A stretch of 64,000 nucleotides of DNA. Origin: Bugula neritina. Lineage: Eukaryota; Bryozoa; Gymnolaemata; Cheilostomatida; Bugulidae. Within the stretch, counting starts at the first letter, position 1; every line of letters starts with the position of its first letter. The translations under genes and the position numbers were made by a program. Shown here piece after piece: positions 12,261 through 27,000 of this stretch. The DNA is taken from assembly GCA_964035545.1 (NCBI GenBank), contig OZ037771.1:8542408-8606407 (forward strand), written 5' to 3'. Under the pieces are notes generated by a model that searched no databases, had not been told where the DNA came from, and saw only the letters and a program-made list of their open reading frames with translations.

Positions 12261-12540
12261 ATACACTCACTTATTAATAATACTTGACAATAATATATTG
12301 TTTAATCTAATAATAATTCATATTGCATTATCATTATGACTATGATTATTGCCATAAGCCTAAGAGCTAAAGCATAAGATGTAGTACTACTACTAGTACT
12401 AGTAGCAGTAGTCTAGGAGTAGACAAAGACTAAGACATCAGACATGTTGGCGCGTTTTTGCTAAAACTAAAAGTAAAGTCGCACCCACAGGATAATAACA
12501 AACTTTGTAATAATATTCATGATGTTTATAATTTACTATA
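12261..12540. other. Short gene-free spacer between retroelements
   Basis: AT-rich sequence with short ACT/AGT trinucleotide runs near 12385-12415. No coding potential seen. Confidence 0.3.
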
Positions 12541-12549
12541 AACATTTAT

Positions 12550-15110
12550 TTGAATCAAATATCAAATAATATATTATCTCTTGCTATGAATTACGATATA
12601 GTGTGTGTCACTGAAACCCATGTTGATGAGAGTGTCACTGATAAACAAATCCTGGATCTCTCTCAGAAGACTGTCTTTCGATGTGATAGGAACCTTCACG
12701 GTGGTGGTGTAATGATTGCCATTGACAATAAACTGAGTGTTAAACATGTAGAAGTCGGATCAGCAGACCTGGAAATAGTTGTCCTAAGACTAGATGATAA
12801 TACTATTATTGGGTGTTTCTATAGACCCAACATTGCACACAGTCTCTCTCAATTTTGGCTTCTCCTCGAAGAAATTTCTAGCAAATATCCTACCGATCGA
12901 ATAATCATAACTGGTGATTTCAATCTTCCTATTGTTGATTGGAAATATACCTAACTAAAAAAAAACTGCCAATATCAAGCCCTTCACCAAGAGTTTCTCA
13001 ATTTAATTGCTGAAAATAACCTGACTCAACTCATTGACCAACCTACTCACATCCAGGGTAATACTTTAGATCTCATTCTCACAAATCAACCCAAAGACAT
13101 TCAATCAATCAATATTGTTGAACCTGGCTTAAGTGACCACTTTCTTATTGAGGCTTCTATACAACATAGAGTGGCTACTACTAGTGTCACACCTCAATTG
13201 AAATACATTAAACTATACCGCCAAGCTAATATTGAGGGTTTCTGAGAACAAATGTCTCATGTACAACTTCAGCTGGAAGAAATGAGTGATGTCGATAGCA
13301 TGTGGCCGCTGTTTGTCTCCCAACTTAGAACCTCAATCTCTAACCACGTCCCTATAAGAATATGCAAACCAAAAGGTGATCAACCTGCATGGTTCAATCT
13401 TAGAGCGAAGAAGCTAGTCCAGAAACAACGTGAAACGTATAACAAATTTAAACAAACAAATGACCCTTTTTTTCTGACAAAATACAAACAACAAAGACGT
13501 GACACTAAACGCACTCTGAGAGAACTAAGGAACAACTATACTACTGAAGTAATATGCGGACCATTGGAAGCTGGAAACAGCAAACCCTTCTTTAAATATC
13601 TGAAGAATATTCAGAACAAAACAAAACCCATGCTGACACTTACTCACCCTAATGGTACTTCCACAACTGATCCTCGAGAAAATGCTGAGATACTCAATAA
13701 TTTCTTTCAGCAACAGTTCTGCCAGCAAAATTTCTACACCGACGACCTCCCTTATCACTCTGATGATGATGATCTGAATGTGACTCCCGAAGGGGTGGAA
13801 AAGCTTATGAACGATCTCAAAACTGGTAAGGCACCTGGTCCGGACGGACTTAACAAAGAGGATCTCTGCATCGATACTAGATTGATAGCCAACGGCCTAA
13901 CACTAATCTTTAACGCATCCTTGCGCAGTGCCAAACTTCCTGCGGGATGGAAGCTAGCCAACATCATCCCTGTCCACAAGAAAGGCCAACTAGATATGCC
14001 AAACAACTATCGACCAATATCATTAACCAGTATACCTTGCAAGTTACTGGAACACATTGTGCTACACTATCTCAATAAACTGTTAGATCCCATCCTCCAT
14101 AATCGTCAACATGGTTTCCGTCGTGGCTTGTCCTGCGAAACCCAGCTTTGTGGAACCCTCCATGAAATTGCCAGGTCAATGAACAACTCTCACACCACTC
14201 ATGCTCTTGTTCTCGACTTCCAGAAGGCCTTCGACAAAGTCCCCCACAAGCTACTCATACATAAGTTAAGCGTCGTTGATGAAATTAATCCTCACATACT
14301 CCGATGGCTCCAGAATTTTTTGACAAAGCGAGAGCAGCAAGTAATCATAGATGGCCACTCTTTTGGTAGATTACCAGTCTTTTCTGGCGTTCCACAGGGC
14401 TCTGTCCTGGGGCCCACCCTATTCCTTCTTTACATCAATGATCTCCCTGATCTACTAAGTTGCAGTGTCAGTTTATTTGCTGATGACACACTGATTTTTC
14501 AAGAGGTAGACTCCCTAGATGATGTCCGAAAATTCCAAAAGAATATTGAACAGATTGAGAATTGGTCTCTGAAGTGGAAGATGCCGTTCAACTCCTCAAA
14601 ATGCCGAATCATGTCATTTGGCAAAGATCCCCAAATTCAACCATCATATCGACTAGGGGGAGAAACATTGCCCTACGTAGATGAGATTACCTACCTTGGA
14701 GTTACACTACAATCTAACCTCAAGTTTCACAGCCACATAACTAAAAAAATAAACAAAGCATACAAGGTTCTTGGCATGCTAAAGCTATCCCTCTATGGAG
14801 CTCCCAAGAAAGCAAAGCTGCTGGCATATATGACTCTCTGCAGACCTATACTAGAATACGCTGCAACCACTTGGGATCCTGTAACAAAGCAACTTGTGAA
14901 AGAAATTGAGTTAGTCCAGAACCGAGCTATTAGATTCATCTGCTGTCTCAAAGGCCGGGAGGCTAGCATCAGTGATGCAAGAGAACAACTCAACATATCA
15001 TCACTGGAAGATCGTCGCAAAAGCCTACGAATAACCCTCCTTTTGAAGATCTTGCGCCTTATGGTGATCTAGCGTGTGCTAAAGTCGAAGTAAGAAGTAA
15101 GTAAGTATTA
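12550..15110 (+). mobile_element. Nearly intact APE-RT non-LTR retrotransposon ORF2 (CR1/L2-like)
   Basis: One reading frame runs from about 12550 to the stop at 15072 with only two in-frame stops, at 12952-12954 (TAA) and 13243-13245 (TGA). The N-terminal apurinic endonuclease shows VCVTETH, IIITGDFNLPIVDW and LSDHFLIE, which carry the catalytic Glu, Asp/Asn and His. The reverse transcriptase follows: TGKAPGPDGL, NIIPVHKKGQ..NNYRPISLT, HGFRRGLSCETQL, LDFQKAFDKVPH (motif A), GVPQGSVLGPTLFLLYIND, and SLFADDT with FADD at 14476-14487 (motif C). The first codons of the endonuclease are missing, since stops occur directly upstream, so the copy is slightly 5'-truncated. The C-terminus stops early compared with relatives. 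It ends in an AAGTAAGTA tail. The low damage implies recent activity of the family. Confidence 0.9.
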
Positions 15111-16185
15111 CTATTAGTATTAGTATTTGATTTTATTTGAAATAGTCAAATACTTTACGAAAGAAGTATATCAACTTGAGTTAACATTACTAGAATGATT
15201 TTATAGGCAGCATTCGAGTTAGAGCCGACTGATAACACTATGACTAGGAAAAGATTGCAGTTGCCGAGTATCAAGTTGGGGGTTTCACTAAACTTCACTT
15301 CCAAACTTGGGGACTACAAACCGAAACTACATTCACTGTACGGGTACCTCTACCTGGTCACTCCCAACTCGGTGCTGCTTATAAATTTATTTTTACTGCA
15401 ACATCAGCAAGGACTATTGCATTTAGTGATCCAACGAGAGTCTTGCAAATTAGTTTCAATCAAAAATGTAGCTATTAGCTAAATTAATACTTTACCCACT
15501 ACCCGTTGGTCAAAATAACGTTTGCAGCAATGAACTGGAAAAGACCTTTTCTAGCTCAATGGTTTGAATGGTTCAGCCAATGAACTCAATAATATTCCAG
15601 CTCAGTGGGTTCAGCTACTCGTCATAGTTATAAAGAAGATAACTCTGTAAGAGAAATCGGAGTTAATTTATAGCCGCCATAACCATCGTGATCGTTGCAT
15701 TCGCATTGGTGATAGGATTTGGGCTATTTTTGTGAAAGCTAAAGTTATTTATCAGTCACACTCACTGAGTCAGTAGCCTAACTAATCCTCACTTTATATC
15801 ATTATTTTTTGTATTTATATACTTATACTTATAGGTGTATCCCATGCCCATTACTAGGTCTAGTGGTTTATGAATACTTATGCCTATGGTAATCATAATG
15901 ATAATCATAATACATTACATTTATTTAATAGTAATACTTATAGAGTTATACTAATACTAATAGTAATAGTAATACTAATACAGTAATAGTAATACTAATA
16001 GTAATAGTAATAGTGAGTTTAATAGTTAATCACTTAATCATAACGTTATAGTTATACTTATACTTATAATTATAGTAATACTAATACTAATAGTAATAGT
16101 AATACTTATACACTCATACAGTAATACTAATAGTAATAGTAATAGTTATTGTAAATCAACATGTAATACTAGTACTAGTAGTAGT
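15111..16185. repeat. Trinucleotide (TAG/TAA) microsatellite region with a small inverted repeat
   Basis: Most of 15100-15160 and 15880-16180 is built of TAATAGTAATACT-type units, an imperfect (TAV)n microsatellite. Between 15525 and 15640 lies a short imperfect palindrome containing CCAATGAACTCAATAATA and TTCCAGCTCAGTG; a related copy is present at 35555-35625. No gene is visible. Confidence 0.6.
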
Positions 16186-16770
16186 CAGGGTTGGGGTCAA
16201 TTACATGTGCATGTAATTATTACAATTACAATTAGTATTACTATTACTATTAGTATTAGTATTACATCATTATCAAACATGATTATGATACATGAGCATT
16301 TGTCAATTACAGTTACAATTAATGAATTATAATTACAGTCGAAATAAAATTAAATCATAAATGTAATTAATTACAATTGCATGGTAATGTGATACTAATT
16401 AACTACAATTACTTTTATTGTCACAAAGACAAATAAAAGTTATACAATCTCACCTTTGAGGTCCAACTACCAGGATCAATTTTGACAACTGAAAGCCTTC
16501 TTCTTTCTCAACAGTAACGAATAAGGTGATAAATATGACATTAAATTAATCTGAACTTTTTATTAAACAGTAGGCATGGTATGAATTTTAAGAGATTTAA
16601 AAATATGAAGTAACTGTTATGTAATTAGAAAGTAATTGTAAAATTAAATTACATTAGCAATGTAATTAATTGCAATTACATTTTTATACATCAATTACAA
16701 ATTAAATTCAATTACTTGAAAAAATGTAATTAATTACAACCGATTACAAATTACAATTACCCCAACCCTG
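16186..16770. mobile_element. hAT-like MITE, copy 1 (TIR CAGGGTTGGGGTCAATTAC)
   Basis: Starts CAGGGTTGGGGTCAATTACA and ends with the inverse ...TTACCCCAACCCTG. The body is composed of ATGTAATTAATTACAATTAC-type palindromic units and has no ORF. The flank to the left ends in GTAGTAGT; the first 8 bases after the element are GTAG, then the next MITE, and GTAGTAGT is restored if that MITE and one copy of its target duplication are removed. An 8-bp duplication with CAGGG ends is typical of hAT-superfamily derivatives. The flank is itself a trinucleotide repeat, so the duplication is suggestive only. Confidence 0.7.
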
Positions 16771-16774
16771 GTAG

Positions 16775-17411
16775 GGGAACGGAGCAATATTCCAAAGGCC
16801 CATTGCTCCGAAGGCCCATTGTTCCGAAGGTCCATTAGTCCGAAAATTAGTATACACAAAATTTAGTTTAAGTTCTTGCTATATTATTGCTCTGTGGGTG
16901 GCATGCGTGTTGCCTCACTGAGCTGGAAAAGATTATTATTATTATTGAGTTTGATGTGTTGCCTACTTGTGATTGTTTAGCCTGAGATTACACTATGATC
17001 AATAAGCAGCTACGTCATCCATCGAACTCTTTTCCAGCTCAGTGAGATCATCATATCAACATATGCGTACATTATTAATCACAGGCTTGCTAGCTGACAG
17101 GCTAGTGAATAGCTTGGTGTGTACTTTTTGTATGGAGCAGCCATACTTGAGGCAGCTGCTTATTGAGACAGCTTCATAGAGTAATCTCAGGCTAAGCAAT
17201 ACCAAGTAGGCAACACGCATGCCACCCAAAGAGCAATAATATAGCAAGAACCTAAACTAAGTTGTGAGTGAAATTTATGATATTCTCAGTGAGGATGCCC
17301 TTAACTATCCTGTATCTACTAATTTTCGGACTAATGGACCTTCGGAACAATGGACCTTCGGAACAATGGACCTTTGGAGCAATGGGCCTTCGGAATATTG
17401 ACTAGTCACCC
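16775..17411. mobile_element. 637-bp inverted-repeat MITE with 8-bp target duplication CCTGGTAG
   Basis: The element has long inverted arms. The left arm begins near GGGAACGGAGCAATATTCC and carries three tandem CCATTGTTCCGAAGGT-like units; the right arm holds the same units inverted at about 17325-17395. Inner arms match over the region with GCATGCGTGTTGCC (left) and GGCAACACGCATGCC (right). CCTGGTAG flanks it at 16767-16774 and 17412-17419. It inserted at the extreme right edge of the hAT-like MITE. No transposase is encoded, so it is non-autonomous. Confidence 0.8.
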
Positions 17412-17449
17412 CCTGGTAGTAGTACTATTAGGTCTGGTACTGCTAGTAG

Positions 17450-17679
17450 CAGGGTTGGGGTCAATTACATGTGAATGTAATTAATTACAATTACATGAGA
17501 ATTTGTCAATTATAAAAACAGTTAAAAGAAATGTAATTAATTACAATTACATGGCAATGTAATTAACTACAATTAAAATGACTTTTGTTCTCACAAGAGA
17601 TAAATAACTATTTTTATAATTGACAAATTTTCATGTAATTGTAATTAATTACATTCACATGTAATTGACCCCAACCCTG
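17450..17679. mobile_element. hAT-like MITE, copy 2 (short, 230 bp)
   Basis: Same CAGGGTTGGGGTCAATTACA end as the element at 16186 and its inverse at the right end (TGTAATTGACCCCAACCCTG). The two arms of ATGTAATTAATTACAATTAC-type sequence meet nearly head to head, leaving a short centre. No 8-bp target duplication is obvious. It is an internally deleted relative of copy 1. Confidence 0.75.
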
Positions 17680-19975
17680 AGTCTAGCAGTACTAGTACTA
17701 GTTAGTAGTAACAGTAACACTAACAGTAAATCACATAAAATTAAATCAGAAATGTAATTCTAAGCCTACCGATGATAAAGATAATTGATATTATAACTTA
17801 GATAGTAATGCCAGTAAATTATTATTAAAGATAATAAATAATATTATTAATTTTTATAATAATGTAAATAGTAATACTAATACTAAAAGTAATAGGACTA
17901 GTTCTAGTAGTAGTACTACTAGTAGTAAATCACTAAATGTAATACTAATAGTTATAGCCAGTAAGCATAACACCGCATATTATAACTAATACTATAAGTA
18001 TAACATTTACTCATACTCATATTCATAGTCGATTGAAAATAAATGCATTCGTAATTTGATTCAAGTTAAACTTAGTCATAGTCATAATAAATAGGATATT
18101 GATAATGATTAAGATGTTTAAATTCAATATCAGAATCAAGATGCGATTGCAATATTACTAGTAATAGTACTAGTAGTACTCATACTACTACTGGTACTAG
18201 TAGGCTAGTAGTAGTACTGTACTAGTTCTAGGTCTACTGGTGCCTGTAGTCTGCACTCACAGTCACTGCAGTGGTACTGGTAATCAAAACAACATTCATA
18301 ATGATAATTATAATGCAGTGGTTGTAGTAGCTTCAAAGTTGCTCACAATAATGGTAATCATAATCATTCTGATTCTCACCTTTAAGTTTATCATAATAAT
18401 GATGGTGATAATCAAAATTACCTTGACTGACTATGATAAATCACTACCATTACCACTGGCACTACTAGTAAAAAGCAATAAAAGTACTGATTCAACATAG
18501 CCATATGGACTGAAGGTAAATTAGTTGACCGAAAGTGAAACTGAATGACGTCGAATGTGATTGTGATAGTTTATTTTTAGTTGAAGTTTAACACGCTTGA
18601 CTTTATTTTCATATTGGGTATAAAAACTCAAATTGAGTAATGCTATTACTTAAAGGAAGTGTTAACTGATATGGTATTCATTATAGTTATGATATGGATT
18701 CAAAAATTTCATATTAATTGCTATATTCACATTGATGATTGATGTTGAATCTGTCAATTGTCATCATTAAATTTGATTTAAAAGAAAAAATTAGTTTTAC
18801 TGCAAGAAATTCTGTGCTCATATGTATTCAATCAGCTATTGACTCAAACTCACCTGCTGTGACTCATCTCAGTAACGCCAGCCTTGAAGAATCAAGATTA
18901 TTGCTAATTTTATGTTACTATATGCATACTGATAGCTAAAAGGTTTAAAATTTCAAACACTGCTACATAAAAATAAAACTACCCTGCAACAAATGTTAAA
19001 GCTGTTTGTTGAATTATGAAACATTTGGAAAATAAAATGGTCTATTTTCAATGTGCTGAATATCTGGGATAATTTAGATAAGCATTAGTGCAGTGGCATC
19101 AAATGCAATTTGACTATATTGATAACCAAAGTTATTATTGCTATAGCTATTGCAATTCTAATCTCTTTGGTTGTTCATCATAATGCTTTATTTTGATTTA
19201 TGTTTAGCTCAAGCTCAAACTGATCAATATTAGTGTGGATATATATATATTACAATTGCTATTTTAGTGTTATCTAGTTAGCCACAAAAGAATCTGATTA
19301 TTTTGTAATAATATCACTGAAGTCTAGATATTTTTCAGATTCCAATATTACGTACGTAGATGTACCGGAGTAGCCCTGATTCTAGAGTACACTGTGACCA
19401 CAGGTTTGATTATTACTAATTAAATACAGTGTAAGTCTTTTCTTTATACGAATATTATTTTTAATTTGCATTTTACAATACCATCTATAGTTACTTATTG
19501 GTAAATAGTGAATTATGTAATAACAAAAGTGATTCTAGTCATTAGCCAATAGCATAATCAGTGGATATCTTTAGCAAATTATAATGGCTGCTTAGCAATA
19601 TTTAGAATGTACTATTGTAATGTTTATCATTCACCGTGGTAAATCTGTTATTAGTGGTTGATCATGAAATGTAATTAATATCAATGTAATATTGAAATTT
19701 TATATACTCAACCAATTATATAAATATTACTACTGGTTCTTGCCGTACTGTTGTAAAAAACATTATTCATAGCAGTCATTTCTATAATAATTTCTATTAT
19801 CTAGAACTAACAACAATCCAATATCAACCAACTAATGCCCCCATAGTTGAATTCACCAAACAACACTCAGTTCTCAACAAATCATCAGTATTTGTATTTA
19901 ATTGTTTAGTGTTTCTACAAGTATTATTATTGTACTAATTAACTTGTTTAACCTTGTATCACACTGTCTCTGCAG
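17680..19975. repeat. Microsatellite-rich, then gene-free region upstream of CHIC
   Basis: 17680-18240 contains many ACTAGTAGTAGTACT-type runs. 18240-19975 is plain AT-rich sequence without a convincing exon; the open frames at 18240-18500 and 18739-18939 are low-complexity or lack any domain. A TCTCTGCAG at about 19967-19975, just before the CHIC ATG, looks like a splice acceptor, so one or more noncoding CHIC exons may lie here. Confidence 0.45.
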
Positions 19976-19979
19976 GTTT

Positions 19980-22415
<2,436 letters not shown>

Positions 22416-24088
22416 CTGAAGTAGAATCTAGCATCTGCACAGTTGGAGCATTTCTCATCTCTTCATTAAAATACTTGCTCGCTACACATACATTATATAT
22501 ATATATATATATATTATATTATATATATCTACTATGTGTACATTGTGTCTAAACTAGTGCAAGCATACAGTCACAGTCTTCACCATTCATTGTTAAATGG
22601 GTGAGGTTTTACTCCACCATCATTTATAGAATCAAATACTTATATGGTCCAATGTGTGCTTGGTAATTTCAATGCTGTCCAAGTGCTGACAACTGCCTCA
22701 TTTCTATCTCCTTCAATTTAAATGTAAATATTAATCAATGTAAATAATATATAGTTAAATGGCGTTGAAAGCATTAATTTTTCAACTGCTATTGCTTTTA
22801 TGCCATTTTAAATTAAAACAAGACAATATTTTACTTTGACATACATAATACACTGCATCAACTGAAATATTTTGGCTCAGAAACTAAAAAAAGGGTAGTT
22901 AGTAAAGCTTTCTTTCATTAAAATAAGGGTTCAAAGTTGTCTACATGCATCTAATGGTTTGTAATTTATTTATTTTCTTATCTAGTATGTTGGAGCTTTT
23001 GTTTTTTGTATCATCATTTTACAAAGTGTTATATAATTACAAGTCTTCAATTGTTATCAATAGTATAGAATTTTCCCATGTTCAAACAACTAGCTAGTAA
23101 TATATTTTTTTACTTTTGGGCTATGCATGTGGCTAGTAGATGCATTCAGTCTTAAGCTGATAAGTTAGGACAAGTGTCCATTTTCTATATTCATATCCTC
23201 AGTTTCAACAAAATATAACTTCGAAGCATTTCTATATTATTTTGACATGTCATTTATATATCAGCTATCCTATAATTTAATGCCATGGTTTATAGGTATA
23301 TTAGCTACCAATCACTTTTAGAACATACTATATTATCTACAACTGCAATGTGTCAATAGTGAAGAGTTCGATGAGCATCAATATTTGCATATATTACAAG
23401 TTTATAATTTTGAGTGAATATTGCTTGAATTTATACAGATTGCATCTAACTTTTATAAATTTTATAGTTGAGTATTTCAATAAGTAGGCAAGTCTCACAG
23501 CAGAAGTATATTTCAAATGTACTATTTTAAATTCTAATCTACCCATTGGGTAATCTCCCAAATAACTTATAATAGTGTTTTTAAACTCTTGAGAAAGTGA
23601 AGTGACCCTCTCATATTTCACACAAACATTTAACTGTCATTTTATAAAATCCAGTTAATTCAAAAAGCATTTATAATATAATGAGCGATAATCCATACAA
23701 GAGAAAACAAAACTGTGATACTGATAGCGCCAAGCAAAAGGTAACAAAAGAATAATCTAACTAAAGCTATTTGGACAAAAATTTGAGCATCACGCAGGGT
23801 ACAAAAAGTTTGTAAAGCTTAAAATAACTGCAGAAAGAAAAAATATTTTTTTGCGGAACTCGAAAATAGTCTAGGAAGCAGACATATTTTTAAGTATAGC
23901 TTAGATAAAAGTAGATGGAGAGCTATAACAAGCACACATATCACAACATTGTTCAAGTCCTATCATGAAAGTCCATATGGCACTGTATTTATTTACAAAA
24001 TTATAATTATAAGATTTTTGTGCCATAGAGATTATAAGAGTATCTTACAAAACATTATCATCTTGACCACAGTGTCGCCATGGTGAAT
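22416..24088. other. Region between convergent CHIC and FMR1/FXR genes
   Basis: Holds the 3' UTRs of both genes. An (AT)n run lies at 22495-22530. No other gene is visible; the frame 23394-23621 on the minus strand is AT-rich without a domain. Confidence 0.5.
23988..23993 (-). promoter_or_regulatory. Candidate poly(A) signal of FMR1/FXR
   Basis: AATAAA on the minus strand about 95 bases after the FMR1/FXR stop codon. Confidence 0.4.
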
Positions 24089-27000
24089 CTATTGTTTAGA
24101 TGTTTGGGCCACAGGGGGAGGCTCGCTAGATTCCCCACTTGAAGCATTGGCTTTACTTGGCATGTGACCATTTGTTAGTTTACTTGAGTTAGGCCCAGAA
24201 CGGCGATTGTTCCTAAACTTTCTTTGATCTTTCGGAGGTTCTGCTGTTGGCCCGTTACTAAGGGCCGGGCTGGTCTACAAATAATGGGAAAAAACTCAAT
24301 ACTAATGGGACTTTTTATAACATCAGGCAAACAGTGCAGCACTCAAAAGTCTCAAGAGTCGGTCGTCATATTTATACATTTTAGTATAGGCTTGGAATGT
24401 TCAGTAAGTTTATTGCATTACATCATCAGCCCACTGCATTGCTCAGTATACACAGTTCTGCCCTCAAATGATGAGACAACTCCCATCTCACAGGAAAAAA
24501 ACAGGCAGTTCATCAGTTCTCAAACTTCACCTGACCAGAGACTGGTGTCTTGCGACTGAAAAGGCTCAAGACACCAGTCACCAGTCCAACAGACTTTTGA
24601 ATCAATTAAAACGCTGAATGCAATAAACAAACCTCCTTGTGTTTTGGCAGTGCAGCCTTTTTAACATCTCCATTTGGCAGTGCAGGTTTCACCGGAGTAA
24701 CAGCGGTAGTAGAATTAGGCTGTGTTTTTGATTTAGGTACAGCAGGTGGTACATCGGTGGGTGTATTTGTAGCTGCAACTTCCTTTGGCTGAGATGATTG
24801 CCTAATAAATTACAACATGCTTTTATAGAAAGACTCATCTAGAAATAAATTAGATTTTAAAATATTCTTTTCATTATAAGGAAAAAGAAGGCGCAGATTT
24901 CATATGACGAAGTATTCTTATCAATTTGATTAGTGAAACTTAATAGCTGGCCATACTTAAAGCACAGTTCACATACAGTCTGCACATACCTATTATGATT
25001 AGCAGCTACATCATTGCCACTAGAATTGTTGGGCGTGTCTTTACTTGCAGCTCGATGTTTATATCTTCGACTTGACCTATTACTTTGTGGTGGCTTCTTG
25101 CCTTCTACTTTTCCCTCCCCATCTTCTATACATATTGAGTGTAAAGGTTATCATTACAGACTAAATACATCAACTTGATACGCTACAGAACAGTGGGAAC
25201 TGGAAATAATAAATTATGACCGCACATTTCCGAGGTAGGTACAGTAGTAAGGAATAAATTTGGAAATATTGTGTTCTAGATGGGAAATATAGCAAGAGAT
25301 GCTACGTCATTGTGAGACTGTCATCCCGCAGATAAAATCAAAAGCCACAATTAAAGAACTTGGTCTATTCAAAATTTCTCAGTTACTGGACTTCAATGTG
25401 ACGTTAGATTTCAATCAACATAATCTAGCAGATGGAGCTGGCATGAAGGACAGACTGCAAGTCATAAGCCTGGCATATAACAAGCATGGTGAGAGTAGCT
25501 CAAACAAAATCACCATACCAGTAAACACAATATTAAAGGTTACAATAGTAACCATCGCATGCTGCGTAATGCCAACAATTGAGGAGTTATCACTCACCCA
25601 CTTCCTGTGTAGCGACACTCGACACTTCCTGCTGATCTAACACCGTTTCATCTTCATCGTGTCGCCGCCTTCTATTTCCTCCCTGTCTACGACCTCGACC
25701 CCTACCTCTGCCTCTACCCCTTCCATCAACATACTGTCTTGAGGGTGGAGCAGTCTCGGTCTCTTCAGTCCCACTGACTTCCACAGACCAATCACTTTGA
25801 GCTACAACATCACTCAATACACTAAATGTGGGAAGAGATATTATACAGTATGAGAAGATATGCTATACAGTGTGAGAAGAGATATTATACAGTATGAGAA
25901 GAGATATTATACAGTGTGAGAAGAGATATTATACAGTGTGAGAAGAGATATTATACAGTGTGGGAAGAGATATTATACAGTGTGAGAAGAGATATTATAC
26001 AGTGTGAGAAGAGATATTATACAGTGTGAGAAGAGATATTATACAGTATGAGAAGAGATATTATACAGTATGAGAAGATATGCTATACAGTGTGATAAGA
26101 GATATTATACAGTGTGTGAAGAGATATTATACAGTGTGATAAGAGATATTATACAGTGATAAGCTGCAGAAACAGGCTCTACTCACGTTCTCTTTTGCTA
26201 TCAAAGTCAATCAGTTCCACAGGCTCTGAGGAATGAGGAGTTCTATCAGAGCGATGCCAACCCGGCCTGTCTGCACCTCGGTTACCACGACGACCACCAC
26301 CTCGAGCGCCACCACCGCCCACCAACGACTGACTACCTCCAGCTAGAAATCCTTCGTCATCGTTAGGCATATCAATACTGCCCTCTCTTTCACTACCATA
26401 GCCTCTGTCACTAACATAACCACCTCTTCTACCTCGGCCACGGGGGCCTCCTCCACGTCCCCTTCTTCTATATGGAGGCTCACTCTCACCCCTACCGAGA
26501 CATCAAGCAAATGGTATATATTACTGTATAGCTTACATATATATCTAGCGTATGCATTCTATACAGTTGTTGCTTGTCCACAGAGAGTGGGACAGGAGGG
26601 ACTGACCTGCTGGAGTGATGCTTCTCTGCAGCCCTCAGTTCATCCTCCAGTCGCTGTTTCTGCTGCTGCAGCTGCTCCACATCTCGTAGGAAGATGATGT
26701 TGTACTCCACCAGCACCATCGCATTCTCTATACACTCCTTCGTACCGACAAAGATGAATGGCAGGTGCCCATCTTCTTTGGCCACCTGCCAATATCAGAC
26801 ATTGGTCCATTAACACATCAAACGTATGAGAACTGCATTCAGAAGGTGGTGCAACAGTGATTAGTATATCTTCCACAGAACACTAGTGAAAGGAGCCTCT
26901 TTATGCCAGAGAATTGTTCAACAATGCATTTGTAAACTTTACAAACATTTTTAGTGCTTCAGTACTTGAAAAGTGACATAAAAAAATAAATCACATGGTA

